From Limnospira fusiformis SAG 85.79 (GTDB lineage: Bacteria; Cyanobacteriota; Cyanobacteriia; Cyanobacteriales; Microcoleaceae), in assembly GCF_012516315.1 (NCBI RefSeq), contig NZ_CP051185.1, positions 6,329,363 through 6,393,362 on the forward strand: a stretch of DNA of 64,000 nt, given 5' to 3'. Both the position numbers and the translations under genes were made by a program. Each line of letters opens with the position of its first letter. Within the stretch, counting starts at the first letter, position 1. The notes beneath the pieces are model-generated. The model made no database searches. It was not told where the DNA came from and saw only the letters and a list, made by a program, of their open reading frames with translations. This document shows, piece by piece, positions 26,645-36,686 of this stretch.

Positions 26645-27556
26645 TTAATTATTAGCAGAAGTCGCCGGTTTAGGGTCAAAGCTGGGAAATGGGGCGACAC
26701 CCCCTTGATATAGGGGAAGTACACCGTTCCATTTCTGAATCATCTTTTCCTGAAGTTCTAATTCCCTGAGTCTGATAGTCATGGGGTTGACTGTGGATGC
26801 ACCAATTCTGGCTGCTTCTGCGTCCGCTTGGGCTTTCGCTAGTTGACGTTCTGCTTCCGCTTGGGCGACTTGTAGTTGTGCTTGAGCGGCGATCGCCTGT
26901 TGTTCAGCTTGAAAACGGGCGGTCATTTGCGCTTCAATGGCGCTATCAAAACGGGGCTTACTGACAAACCCAATCGAATCAAATTCCACCCCCACGCCGA
27001 CAAATTTTTGGTTTAAGCAGTTTTGAACCGAGGTCAATAGTTCTCGCTGTTTAGTTCCGACAATATCTTCCGGTCTTAATCCGGCTGCTTCTTGGTTAAA
27101 GCAGTTGCGGAGTTCACTGCGGACTAAAGTCGCTTTAAACTCATCAGGGTCTTTCAGATATTTACCATAAAAATCCTTGATTTGGTTCGTATTGAAAAAG
27201 TAGGATAGAGAAATATCTGCATTGACGCTAGTTCCCCCAACTCCGAAAGAGATGCTTTCATCGATAGGTGAACCTTCATCTCTCGCCGCTGAGAGGATGT
27301 AATATTGAACGTGATCGGGAAAAACGATAATTTCCTCGCTGTAAGCATTATACCATACTTTTCCGGTGCTAATAGTGGCATTCTGTACACCGCGATTGCT
27401 TCCGTACATTTGCACTCTCAGTCCTACATAACCAGGGGGAATGCGTTTAACACTGGTTCCCGGAATTACGCCACAGGAAGAGATACTCATACTTACTAAA
27501 ATGGCGCATCCTGTTAACCCTAGTAAATTGGGGATTTGCGCGGTTTTCATCATCAT
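26645..27556 (-). CDS. SPFH/prohibitin-like lipoprotein
   Basis: About 303 residues. A signal sequence ending in SMSISSCG gives a lipobox with Cys as likely anchor, followed by an SPFH (Band 7) domain (RIPPGYVGLRVQM ... VDFDSIGFV-like strand) and an Ala/Glu-rich coiled coil (AQAQLQVAQAEAERQLAKAQ). Such proteins form large membrane rings that scaffold or protect membrane complexes. The frame could begin at 27589, but that would overlap the upstream gene; the MMM start at 27556, two bases after the upstream stop and behind AGAGG, is preferred. It is co-transcribed with the 92-residue membrane protein. Confidence 0.85.
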   Translation of the reverse strand: MMMKTAQIPNLLGLTGCAILVSMSISSCGVIPGTSVKRIPPGYVGLRVQMYGSNRGVQNATISTGKVWYNAYSEEIIVFPDHVQYYILSAARDEGSPIDESISFGVGGTSVNADISLSYFFNTNQIKDFYGKYLKDPDEFKATLVRSELRNCFNQEAAGLRPEDIVGTKQRELLTSVQNCLNQKFVGVGVEFDSIGFVSKPRFDSAIEAQMTARFQAEQQAIAAQAQLQVAQAEAERQLAKAQADAEAARIGASTVNPMTIRLRELELQEKMIQKWNGVLPLYQGGVAPFPSFDPKPATSANN

Positions 27557-27558
27557 AA

Positions 27559-27837
27559 TTACCTCTGGGAGTCTAACAGTTTTAACCAAGATGTTTCATC
27601 TTCGGGAAATGTTGCTTGTAGCTGTTTTTGTTCGACTTTGGCGCGATGAATTTTGCGGGTAACATGAGAAACCGATAAGCCTGGAATTATTACTAATCCA
27701 GTTAAGTAGCCAAATACTCCTAACCAGACTTTCAGGTTACTGGGGGAACTAACTAAGTTGGCGGAAGTTCCTAAAATCCAAAAGCAAAGGATGAGTTCAA
27801 AACAACCAACTACTAGCCATTTAAGCAGGGTTTTCAT
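27559..27837 (-). CDS. Small membrane protein upstream of the SPFH gene
   Basis: A 92-residue protein with two predicted membrane helices (KWLVVGCFELILCFWILG and KVWLGVFGYLTGLVIIPGLS) and a charged cytoplasmic tail (TRKIHRAKVEQKQLQ). No family is recognised. Its stop codon lies two bases before the ATG of the SPFH lipoprotein, so the two are almost certainly one operon and may interact. Confidence 0.7.
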   Translation of the reverse strand: MKTLLKWLVVGCFELILCFWILGTSANLVSSPSNLKVWLGVFGYLTGLVIIPGLSVSHVTRKIHRAKVEQKQLQATFPEDETSWLKLLDSQR

Positions 27838-28069
27838 GACTGGGGAATAGAATCGAGTTATAGCCCGGGGGTTAACTCGATGGGGTGAATATGCGCGATC
27901 TATTTAGCTCCTGTGTACTATTATAGGCGATCGCTTTAGGACTCAACAGATATCAAAGATTTTTTTAAGATTGTCTGGCGAACCTCAACAGCAGATAGGT
28001 TTAGTCATTAGTAACTGTTACCTAAAGTTTTGGAAAACCCCGTTGATGAGGCTATGAACTAGGAAATAT

Positions 28070-29814
28070 TTACCTAAACGGACTCCATTCCACCGAAAAA
28101 TATAACCCATGTTCTTGGAGAGTTCGTTTATTGGAACTAAGTTCTATCAGGGGAATTCCCCAATCAAACCTGGCGCGGAAATTATCACCATACTGCCAAC
28201 GCAAGCCTAAACCTAAAGACATTAAAGTTTCCGCAGATAATTGCAATTCGTCAGCGTTGCTACTCCAGGCTGTACCGAAATCGACAAAGGGGGTAACTTG
28301 TAAAATTCCCTTATTGTTATCTACTCGGAGAATGGGATAGCGTAACTCCGCCGAAGCAAATATAAAATTATCGCGCAATAAGGCATCCTGACGGTATCCC
28401 CGAAGATTGTCTAATCCCCCTAATCCTACTTGTTCTAGGGGTACTAATTCCTGTGTAGATAATTGGATATCCGATCGCCATAATACGGGGGTATTTGGGG
28501 CTAATAATCGCAGCCACTGTGCTTGACCTCGCCATGCTATATATTGGCTATCAGGACCATCATCATTAATCGTCGAGTTCAACAGATTTAAGCCTATACT
28601 AAATTGCGATCGCGCCGCCAAAACCTGTTGAGTTCCTCGCCTGGTATATTCCTGAGATAAGCGCAAAATTGATAGGCGGGTTTGACCATCCGAGTCCGCA
28701 CCTCTAGCTAAGGGAAAACCTATGCCTAAAATAGATGTCTCGCTTTGGCGACGAGCGAAACTAACACCCAAAGCAAACTCTTCTGTAGGTGTCTGAATAA
28801 TAGGTTGGCGATATCGCAATTCAAAGGTCGTGCTTTTCGCCTCAATATCCAGTTCATTAAAAGGTCGTTCTACAATATTACTATCCGTATAATTAAAGTA
28901 AAATCCGACCGTACCGTTGCGGGCATTAATCGGAAAATCATAGAATATATCTACTACATTACTGCCATCCGTATTACTATAATATATCCCTAAACCATCT
29001 CCTTGTCCGAGAAGATTCGCCTCTGTCAGTTCAATGCCTCGTTGAAACGTGCTAACACTGGGGGGGCGATAGTTATTAGCAAATAAATTAATATCGAAGG
29101 TTTTAGCCGTCGCAAATTCTACGTCTAAGATACTCTGACCAGGACAAGTTCCCGTAGATAATTCCGCTTGTATCGTATCAATTAGGGGGTTTAATTGTAA
29201 TAGTTGTAACGCCGCCAGTAGACGATTTTGATTGAGGGTTTTTGCCGTAGCCACAGCTAGACTACTACGCACATAATTGGGGTTTAGTCGTCCTGTAGCG
29301 CTGACGTTAATATCAGTTACTTCGCCTTATAAAATTTGGATATTTACCGTTCCCTGTTGCAGTTCCTGGGGGGGATAAAAGCGCCCGAAGTGATGTAACC
29401 TTCGCTGATATAAAGATTGGTAATCGCCGAACGTGCTTGCAAAAGTTCCGCCAACGTAATCGGACGGTTTAGAAAAGATTGCGTAACTTCTGCTAGTTGT
29501 TGATTACTAAAGGCTGTGTTTCCTTCAAAGCTGAATTGTTCGACAATAATAGTAATAGATACATCTGGAGTTTCTTCGATATTTTCTGGTGTCGGTAAAG
29601 GGGAAGGAAATAACTGATCAGGTGTGGGTAACTGCGGGGGAAGTTCGGGTTCTGGTTGGGGACGTTCTGGTAGTGATGGAATGGTGTTGGGAACCTCTGG
29701 AAAATTTACAGGTAAGACCGGGGAGAGGCTTTCGGCTAGGGTAGCACAAGGGTAAGTGATAGCTACAATCTTAATAGTGGTATTTAGTAGCAACTTCAAT
29801 AGGTTATTGAACAT
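28070..29814 (-). pseudogene. Disrupted TpsB (ShlB/FhaC-type) outer-membrane transporter gene
   Basis: Three pieces together form a two-partner-secretion transporter. The N-terminus has a signal peptide (ending TLAES), a Pro-rich linker and a POTRA domain (VEQFSFEGNTAFSNQQLAEV ... YITSGAFIPP). The C-terminal beta-barrel (SVSTFQRGIELTEANLLGQG ... VGLGGLDNLRGYRQDALL ... LYFSVEWSPF) follows. The frame breaks in a run of seven C (29368-29374 on the plus strand); eight would restore it. Even then a TAA (29327-29329) stands where a Glu codon is expected before GEVTDINV. One frameshift plus one nonsense codon means the gene is inactive unless read through. No TpsA substrate gene is in the window. 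Confidence 0.88.
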
Positions 29815-29956
29815 AGGTTTTGGAGTTCAGATGCCCATATTTACTCCTCAATGTGTAACTGCCAGCTATATTGAGATTTTCATCATTTTAGCCTGGTTTT
29901 TTGTGTCTGACACGGTTAAATATTTCCCAGAGGTTGCCGTTAGTTTCAATGGCTGA

Positions 29957-30340
29957 TTAATCAGAATTGGTCGCTAACAGGTCCCTGACTTGTTGGGCTA
30001 AGGTCAAGGGGTTGAATGGTTTGGTAATCACTCCGGTGATGTCCATTTGTTCAAAGCGATCGCGATCTTGTTTTAGCACTTTGGCTGTCAGCAGAATTAC
30101 CGGAATTTCTCGACAGCTTGGTGTTTGTTGGAATTGCCTGGCCAACTCGAAACCATCGAGATCTGGCATGGATACATCTAACAAAATCGCATCAGGATGT
30201 TCCGTTTTGGCTTTCTGTAACCCCTCTTGACCAGACTTGGCTGTAATTACATCCCAACCTCCCAGATCGGTCAGACAAACCCGGACAATTTCCCGGATAC
30301 GTTCTTCATCATCAATTACTAAAATTTGGGGTTTTGACAT
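29957..30340 (-). CDS. Single-domain response regulator (CheY-like)
   Basis: A 127-residue receiver with no output domain. The acidic pair Asp10-Asp11, phospho-acceptor Asp55 in AILLDVSMPD, Thr in ILLTAKV and Lys in VITKPFNP are all present. It probably relays phosphate from the large hybrid kinase encoded about 510 bases upstream on the same strand. Confidence 0.93.
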   Translation of the reverse strand: MSKPQILVIDDEERIREIVRVCLTDLGGWDVITAKSGQEGLQKAKTEHPDAILLDVSMPDLDGFELARQFQQTPSCREIPVILLTAKVLKQDRDRFEQMDITGVITKPFNPLTLAQQVRDLLATNSD

Positions 30341-30850
30341 AGGTCACAATTTAGGCCACAATTTACGATGTAAGCAATATAAAACTACTCTGGCTTATTA
30401 GATTCAAATAGACAAGCATTTTTCCGGTCTACGAATACAGAAAGTTATATAGATAATTATCAATTTTTACCTGTTACTTCTGTGGTCTGTCCCTGATGGC
30501 ATTTGAGTTAAGCCATACTTATATATCTGGCAAAATGATTTTAATATTTAAAAAATTGTAAATATTTATGACATTTTTATTGAGAATATTTCCCACAAAT
30601 TTGACGAGAGAATGGGGGTTATGGTAGGGTGGAAAAAATTAAAAATGAGCGCTGTTTGTGTGCGTATAGCAAAAATGAGGCTAAAACCCTGATTATGTCG
30701 TCAGTTTAAATGTCAGTGGGCGGAAAATGGCTAATCCCGAGACACCAATTTTGCCGAAAAAATGGACGGCCAAAAATCGGGGGGTTGACAAAAATCACAT
30801 TTTGTGCATCATGACTGTTAAATGGGGAAATTGAGTTTTTAAAAACAAGT
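30341..30850. other. Intergenic region between kinase and CheY-like gene
   Basis: AT-rich, 510 bases. No gene, RNA structure or clear repeat is seen. Both flanking genes read on the minus strand; the length suggests that the CheY-like gene has its own promoter. Confidence 0.4.
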
Positions 30851-33800
30851 TTAATGGTCAGTACGGTTGGTATGTATAACCATAGGAATAGTGAAATAAA
30901 AAGTGCTGCCTTTAGCCAATTGACTTTCGACCCAAATTTTGCCGCCGTGTTGCTGAATAATACTTTGACAGATAGATAAACCTAAGCCAGTCCCACCCTT
31001 TTGGCGAGAGTCCGAGGCATCGACTTGCTGAAAGCGACTAAAGATAGTTTCTAGTTGTTCGGGAGGAATGCCACGTCCCTGGTCGCGGACTTGAAAAAGC
31101 ACCATATCATCCTGTGGATAAGCTGAGAGAGTGACGGTGGTATGGGGAGGGGAAAACTTAATAGCATTACCGACCAAATTAGTCAGAGTTTGTAGCATAG
31201 CATCTCGTTCCGCCCAGAGTTGAAGGGAGGTGGGTAAAATTTCGAGGGTAATGGAGTCTTGATGAGCGATCGCTTGTAAACTCTTAACCACTTGTGTCAT
31301 CAAGTCCTGAGCGGAACAAGCCTCCATTTGAAATTCAACCTGACCCGAGTTTAACCGTTCAATATCAAGAATATCATTCACCAGTCGCACGAGTCTTTCT
31401 GTCTCTAATAAAGCAATTTGAATAAATTTATGAAACTCCTGGGGTTTGTGATCATACAAGCCAGAAGATAACAGTCCTAAAGAACCTTGAATAGCGGTGA
31501 GTGGCGTTCTCAGTTCATGGCTAACCACAGAAATAAACTCATTTTTCATCTGTTCTACAGCTCGCCGTTCACTGATATTCTGAGCTTGAGCAATAAAATA
31601 GAGAGGAACCCCGTCAATATTTCGGACTACGGACATACTGAACAATACCCAAATCACATATCCTTGCTTATGAAGGTAACGTTTTTCTACATAGTAATAT
31701 TGAACTTGACCATCGAGCAATTTTTTAATGGATTTTACCTCCTGCTCATAATCTTCTGGGTGGGTGATATCTTTACATTGAAGTTGGAGTAGTTCTGCTT
31801 CCTGGTAGCCTAACATTTCACATATACAGCGATTAACTTTTAAGCAGTTTCCTTGGGGGGATAACAATGCCATACCGATCGCTGCATCTTCAAAAGCAGT
31901 GCGGAAGAGTTCCTCACTATCTCGGAGTTTTTGTTCGGCTTGTTTATAGTGGGTGATATCAAAGGTTAAACCTAAAATTTGGCTAAGTTTACCCTGTTTG
32001 TCTAACAATGGTAAATATTTAACAATCAGGGTTTTTGGGGGTTGATTTGGAAGCGTAATAGTAGCTTCGCCCATTTGTATGCTTAGGGTTTGGATCGTTT
32101 TTTCTAGCAAGGGTAAATAGTGGGAAGTTGCCTCTGGGAGAAATAGCTCTTCATCTCGGCGACCCATAAATGTTTCTTCTGACCAGCCTGTTAGTTCTAA
32201 TGCTCGTTGGTTGACGAATTTTAAACGGCGATCGCTGTCATAAATTACAAAAACATCAGGAGCATGGTTTACCGCTATGCGTAGGAGTTCTTCGCTTTCT
32301 GCTAAGGCTATTTCTGCTTCTTTGCGATCGCTAATATCTTCCGCAAATCCTATATAACGCAGGGGAGAACCATCGTCATTATAAATAATGTTGACTTCTT
32401 CATAAACCCACCTAATTACACCATCATTTCTAATAATCCGATATTCTCGTTTAACCAAATTATTTTGATGCTGTTTTTCCTGATAATTAATTACTGCTCC
32501 TCGGTCTTCTGGGTAGATGGTATTTAACCAAGAATCAGGATTTTGATAGAGACTCTCACAGGTGCGTCCCCAAATTTTTTCATAGGCTGGGCTTAAATAA
32601 ATATATTGTCCTGAATGGGCGCATTTTACAAAGAAAAACTGACTGATAGTAGAGGCAATTTCTTGAAAGCGTTTTTCACTTTTGATTAAGGCGACTTCAG
32701 TTTTTTTACGATAGTTAATATCTGTGATAATCGCACAACATCCAGCATATTTACCATCATCAAATATAGGATTAGTTGATAGTATAGTCCAGAGAATATC
32801 TCCGTTTTTCCGCTTCCATTTAAACTCATGTTGTTCCGCAATACCTTCACGACGACGTTGCAGATAATTTTCGACTATTGGATAATCCTGTTCATCCACA
32901 AACTTAAATAGGGAAGATTGAGTTATTTCTTCTTGGGTATAACCCAGCATATCTGCCATTTGCTGATTGACACAAGTGGTCATATTGTCACTGTCAATCA
33001 TCCAAACTCCTTCGAGGGTCGTTTCAATGATAGTCCGAAATTTAGCCTCGCTTTTTATTAAAGCTGCTTCCGTCTTTTGGCGATCGCTAATATCTTGAAC
33101 CCAAGACAGCAACATATTCAGTTTTCCTGATTCATCGTAAAAATTGGAATTGTACCACTCACAATAAATAACTGAGCCATCTTTGCGGTAATTACGATTT
33201 ATGCAAATCCTCCTTTTTTCTTGATTAGCAAAAATGGTCTGAGTTTCTCGATTAATGCGATCGCTATCTTCCTCAAAGATTAATTTCCATTCATTCATCG
33301 ACTTACCCAACACTTCCGACTCAGACCAACCAAATATCTCTTCTGCTTGCTTAGACCATTGGATAACCCGCAATTTTCGATCCCAAATAATAGTTCCCAT
33401 GGGAGAATTATCAATCAGTGTTTTTAATTGATGATTCACCGATTGTAATTGCTGTGTAATTCCTGAATGATGGGTGAAATCATCCCCTCTGTGGGAGGAT
33501 AGCAGTTGCATTTCAATGCGACCTTGTGCTTCTTCCAAATCTAAGGGATAAATCAGAACATCTGCTACTCGCAAGTTCAACCGGCGAACTTCCCGAAATA
33601 TGGTTGTAGACTCAGCTAGTAGCATAATGGGAATGTTGGCGGTTACCGTGTGCGCTTGTAATTGTTTGGCGATCGCATATCCATCAGTATCCGGTAATTT
33701 CACATCTAAAAGAATGAGGTCAGGTGGAATATGTTTCGCTACCCCCAGACCTTCATATCCATCACCAATAACCTGAACTTGATAATTATTGATAGTTAAT

Positions 33801-33883
33801 AGGTTAGCCAGTTCCCCGCGACTCGGAGACTCGCCTGCAATCACTAAAAGCCGAACCGGAAAATTGATATCGGTGGAAGCCAT
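30851..33883 (-). CDS. Hybrid sensor kinase: receiver, five PAS domains, HisKA-HATPase
   Basis: A 1,010-residue soluble kinase. An N-terminal receiver (about 8-128, Asp in LILLDVKLPD) is followed by five PAS/PAC units (~150-270, 280-395, 400-525, 530-650, 655-780; each ends in an ISDRQKTE- or SERRAVEQ-like linker). HisKA follows (VVSHELRTPLTAIQGS) and HATPase (NLVGNAIKFS, RDQGRGIPPEQL, GTGLGLSICQSI). The receiver has VLIYPLD where active receivers have a Lys-Pro pair, so phosphotransfer there may be impaired. There are no membrane helices. It probably integrates redox or ligand signals and passes phosphate to the CheY-like protein encoded downstream. Confidence 0.92.
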   Translation of the reverse strand: MASTDINFPVRLLVIAGESPSRGELANLLTINNYQVQVIGDGYEGLGVAKHIPPDLILLDVKLPDTDGYAIAKQLQAHTVTANIPIMLLAESTTIFREVRRLNLRVADVLIYPLDLEEAQGRIEMQLLSSHRGDDFTHHSGITQQLQSVNHQLKTLIDNSPMGTIIWDRKLRVIQWSKQAEEIFGWSESEVLGKSMNEWKLIFEEDSDRINRETQTIFANQEKRRICINRNYRKDGSVIYCEWYNSNFYDESGKLNMLLSWVQDISDRQKTEAALIKSEAKFRTIIETTLEGVWMIDSDNMTTCVNQQMADMLGYTQEEITQSSLFKFVDEQDYPIVENYLQRRREGIAEQHEFKWKRKNGDILWTILSTNPIFDDGKYAGCCAIITDINYRKKTEVALIKSEKRFQEIASTISQFFFVKCAHSGQYIYLSPAYEKIWGRTCESLYQNPDSWLNTIYPEDRGAVINYQEKQHQNNLVKREYRIIRNDGVIRWVYEEVNIIYNDDGSPLRYIGFAEDISDRKEAEIALAESEELLRIAVNHAPDVFVIYDSDRRLKFVNQRALELTGWSEETFMGRRDEELFLPEATSHYLPLLEKTIQTLSIQMGEATITLPNQPPKTLIVKYLPLLDKQGKLSQILGLTFDITHYKQAEQKLRDSEELFRTAFEDAAIGMALLSPQGNCLKVNRCICEMLGYQEAELLQLQCKDITHPEDYEQEVKSIKKLLDGQVQYYYVEKRYLHKQGYVIWVLFSMSVVRNIDGVPLYFIAQAQNISERRAVEQMKNEFISVVSHELRTPLTAIQGSLGLLSSGLYDHKPQEFHKFIQIALLETERLVRLVNDILDIERLNSGQVEFQMEACSAQDLMTQVVKSLQAIAHQDSITLEILPTSLQLWAERDAMLQTLTNLVGNAIKFSPPHTTVTLSAYPQDDMVLFQVRDQGRGIPPEQLETIFSRFQQVDASDSRQKGGTGLGLSICQSIIQQHGGKIWVESQLAKGSTFYFTIPMVIHTNRTDH

Positions 33884-33978
33884 AATCTGCTATCAGTGCA
33901 AGAAAATATACTTATAGTTTTGATAGTAGCGCTTTTGATATTAAAGTCATAGCGACTTGACAAATTTTTTTCTTGAAC

Positions 33979-35532
33979 CTTATAAGTTTCTTATATTTCA
34001 CTGCTATAGTTAATTCCAGACCCTGATTGATTCTCAGTCCACCCATAAACGAAAATCACTGTTGATTTTTCCGTGGCGATCGCCTTCCCACTAGCTATGC
34101 TGGCTAGGAAGGTGTTAGCCACTTACCCCTATCACAACTCAGAAACTCTCTCCGAGGGCTGATGCTGTTTACATAGATAGGGTATATGGGGGGCTGAGTT
34201 TTTTTATGGCGCATACCTCCCCAAATAAATTTGGCTAACTCACCCGCCGTCTTATAAGTTTCTTATATTTCACTGCTATAGTTAATCCTGGACCCTGATT
34301 GATTCTCAGTCCACCCATAAACGAAAATCACTGTTGATTTTTCCGTGGCGATCGCCTTCCCACTAGCTATGCTGGCTAGGAAGGTGTTAGCCACTTACCC
34401 CTATCACAACTCAGAAACTCTCTCCGAGGGCTGATGCTGTTTACATAGATAGGGTATATGGGGGGCTGAGTTTTTTTATGGCGCATACCTCCCCAAATAA
34501 ATTTGGCTAACTCACCCGCCGTCTTATAAGTTTCTTATATTTCACTGCTATAGTTAATCCTGGACCCTGATTGATTCTCAGTCCACCCATAAACGAAAAT
34601 CACTGTTGATTTTTCCGTGGCGATCGCCTTCCCACTAGCTATGCTGGCTAGGAAGGTGTTAGCCACTTACCCCTATCACAACTCAGAAACTCTCTCCGAG
34701 GGCTGATGCTGTTTACATAGATAGGGTATATGGGGGGCTGAGTTTTTTTATGGCGCATACCTCCCCAAATAAATTTGGCTAACTCACCCGCCGTCTTATA
34801 AGTTTCTTATATTTCACTGCTATAGTTAATCCTGGACCCTGATTGATTCTCAGTCCACCCATAAACGAAAATCACTGTTGATTTTTCGGTGGCGATCGCC
34901 TTCCCACTAGCTATGCTGGCTAGGAAGGTATTAGCCACTTACCCCTATCACAACTCAGAAACTCTCTCCGAGGGCTGATGCTGTTTACATAGATAGGGTA
35001 TATGGGGGGCTGAGTTTTTTTATGGCGCATACCTCCCCAAATAAATTTGGCTAACTCACCCGCCGTCTTATAAGTTTCTTATATTTCACTGCTATAGTTA
35101 ATTCCGACCCTGATTGATTCTCAGTCCACCCATAAACGAAAATCGGCACTGATTTTTGAGTGGCGATCGCTTTCCCACTAGCTATGCTGGCTAGGAAGGT
35201 GTTAGCCACTTACCCCTATCACAACTCAGAAACTCTCTCCGAGGGCTGATGCTGTTTACATAGATAGGGTATATGGGGGGCCTGAGTTTTTTTTTCGCGC
35301 ATACCTCCCCAAATAAATTTGGCTAACTCACCCGCCGCCTTATAAGTTTCTTATATTTCATTGCTATAGTTAATTCCGGACCCTAGTTTATTCTCAGTCC
35401 ACCCATAAACGAAAATCGGCACTGATTTTTGAGTGGCGATCGCCTTCCCACTAGCTATGCTGGCTAGGAAGATATTAGCCACTTACCCTTAATAAAATGA
35501 TAGGGTATATGGGGGGGGCTGAGTTTTTTTTG
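33979..35532. repeat. 272-bp tandem array, five full copies and one partial
   Basis: Copies start at 33979, 34251, 34523, 34795, 35067 and 35339, each exactly 272 bases apart. Each unit starts CTTATAAGTTTCTTATATTT, contains one HIP1-like site and an imperfect hairpin (CTTCCCACTAGC with GCTGGCTAGGAAG), and ends near AATTTGGCTAACTCACCCGC. Copies 2-4 are almost identical; the outer copies are more diverged, and the last is shortened and runs into the start of the VanX-like gene. Only tiny ORFs occur. No unique spacers are present, so it is not a CRISPR array. Confidence 0.95.
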
Positions 35533-35544
35533 GTACATTAATCT

Positions 35545-36273
35545 ATGACATCTACTGACAAACCTTATCAAAAAATTCCGATTCAAGATTGTGGGGAATT
35601 GTTGATTCCCATTCCCGCAGAATTGTTTATTTTTGAGTCTCCTCACCCCTATCATAAATTGGGTGCGCCTTATCAACTCTCTCCCGTTAGTTCCCCCTAT
35701 TACCTGCGAGAGAATGTTGGCGATCGCTTAATTACCGCTAACCAATATTTACAAGCTGAATATCCCCATTTGCGGATTTTGGTTTTTGATGCTTATCGAC
35801 CCATTGAAGTACAACAGTTTATGGTTGATCATGCTTTTCAACAACAACTTAAAGCCACAGGATTAACCCTAGAATTGCTATCCGAACAACAGCGACAACA
35901 ATTGTGGGAGGAAGTTTATAAATTTTGGGCTAGTCCTAGCCATGACCCTGCTACCCCTCCCCCCCATAGCACTGGGGCTGCTGTCGATGTTACTTTATTT
36001 GATATCGTGACCGTCAGTGCGCTTAATATGGGTTCTGATATTGATGAGATTTCTCCTCGGTCTCAACCAGATTATTTTGCCGAAAGTTCCGATCCTACCG
36101 AACTAGAATATCATCGAAATCGACAAATCTTAAAGCAGGTCATGACCCGGGCTGGGTTCCTACAACACTTACATGAATGGTGGCATTTTTCCTATGGTGA
36201 CCAAATGTGGGCTTGGCTGCATAATCGTCAGAGTACAAAAGGCGCGATCGCTTGTTATGGTCGGTATAGTTAA
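35545..36273 (+). CDS. D-alanyl-D-alanine dipeptidase, VanX/DdpX family
   Basis: A 242-residue zinc dipeptidase. The family pattern is complete: ILVFDAYRPIEVQQFM, PHSTGAAVDVTLFD (zinc His and Asp in HxxGxAxD) and HEWWHFSYG (catalytic Glu and zinc His). It cleaves D-Ala-D-Ala and probably serves in peptidoglycan recycling. No signal peptide is present, so it is likely cytosolic. No VanA/VanH partners are near, which argues against a glycopeptide-resistance role. The leader is the last, shortened copy of the 272-bp array. Confidence 0.93.
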   Translation: MTSTDKPYQKIPIQDCGELLIPIPAELFIFESPHPYHKLGAPYQLSPVSSPYYLRENVGDRLITANQYLQAEYPHLRILVFDAYRPIEVQQFMVDHAFQQQLKATGLTLELLSEQQRQQLWEEVYKFWASPSHDPATPPPHSTGAAVDVTLFDIVTVSALNMGSDIDEISPRSQPDYFAESSDPTELEYHRNRQILKQVMTRAGFLQHLHEWWHFSYGDQMWAWLHNRQSTKGAIACYGRYS

Positions 36274-36686
36274 AATCACCATATATATGCCGCCACATTT
36301 TCCCATGATACAAGTATAGGTCAAGTCGCCGAGTTTGTCAAGCCCAAAACCCTAGTTAATTTCATGTTTAATCGTTGAGTGTTTGTGTGGCTGTGTCTAA
36401 CCCTGTAGCCCTGAGAGACAGACAACATTTCCGCCAGAAGCGATCGCTCTCCAGGCTGGCTATTATGTAGAAATTAGCATATATATGCCGCCACATTTTC
36501 CCACAATACAAGTATAGGTCAAGTCGCCGAATTTGTCAAGCCTAAATCTGTGCGTGTCTAACTCGGTCCGAGTGAGAGAGAGCCATAGGAATTGTGGAAC
36601 GATGGCGGGGTAATAATTGAGAGATGATCAGAGATTCTAAGGATAGTTAAAATCGGGAAAATCTGTTAACTTCATATTAGGAATTA
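36274..36686. repeat. Intergenic region with two 65-bp direct repeats
   Basis: A 65-base sequence beginning ATATATATGCCGCCACATTT occurs at about 36280-36344 and again at 36478-36542, 198 bases apart and differing at only a few sites. A HIP1 site lies between them. AGGAATTA before GTG 36687 may be the ribosome binding site of the next gene. No coding gene is seen. Confidence 0.75.

Noticed and set aside
33979-35532. CRISPR-like array (also considered at 3574-4200, 45971-46384 and 52271-52735)
   Set aside because: The repeats are directly adjacent and identical over their whole length; there are no unique spacers and no cas genes.
35545-36273. Vancomycin-resistance gene vanX
   Set aside because: Motifs match the VanX family, but no vanH or vanA is near, so a recycling dipeptidase is more likely.
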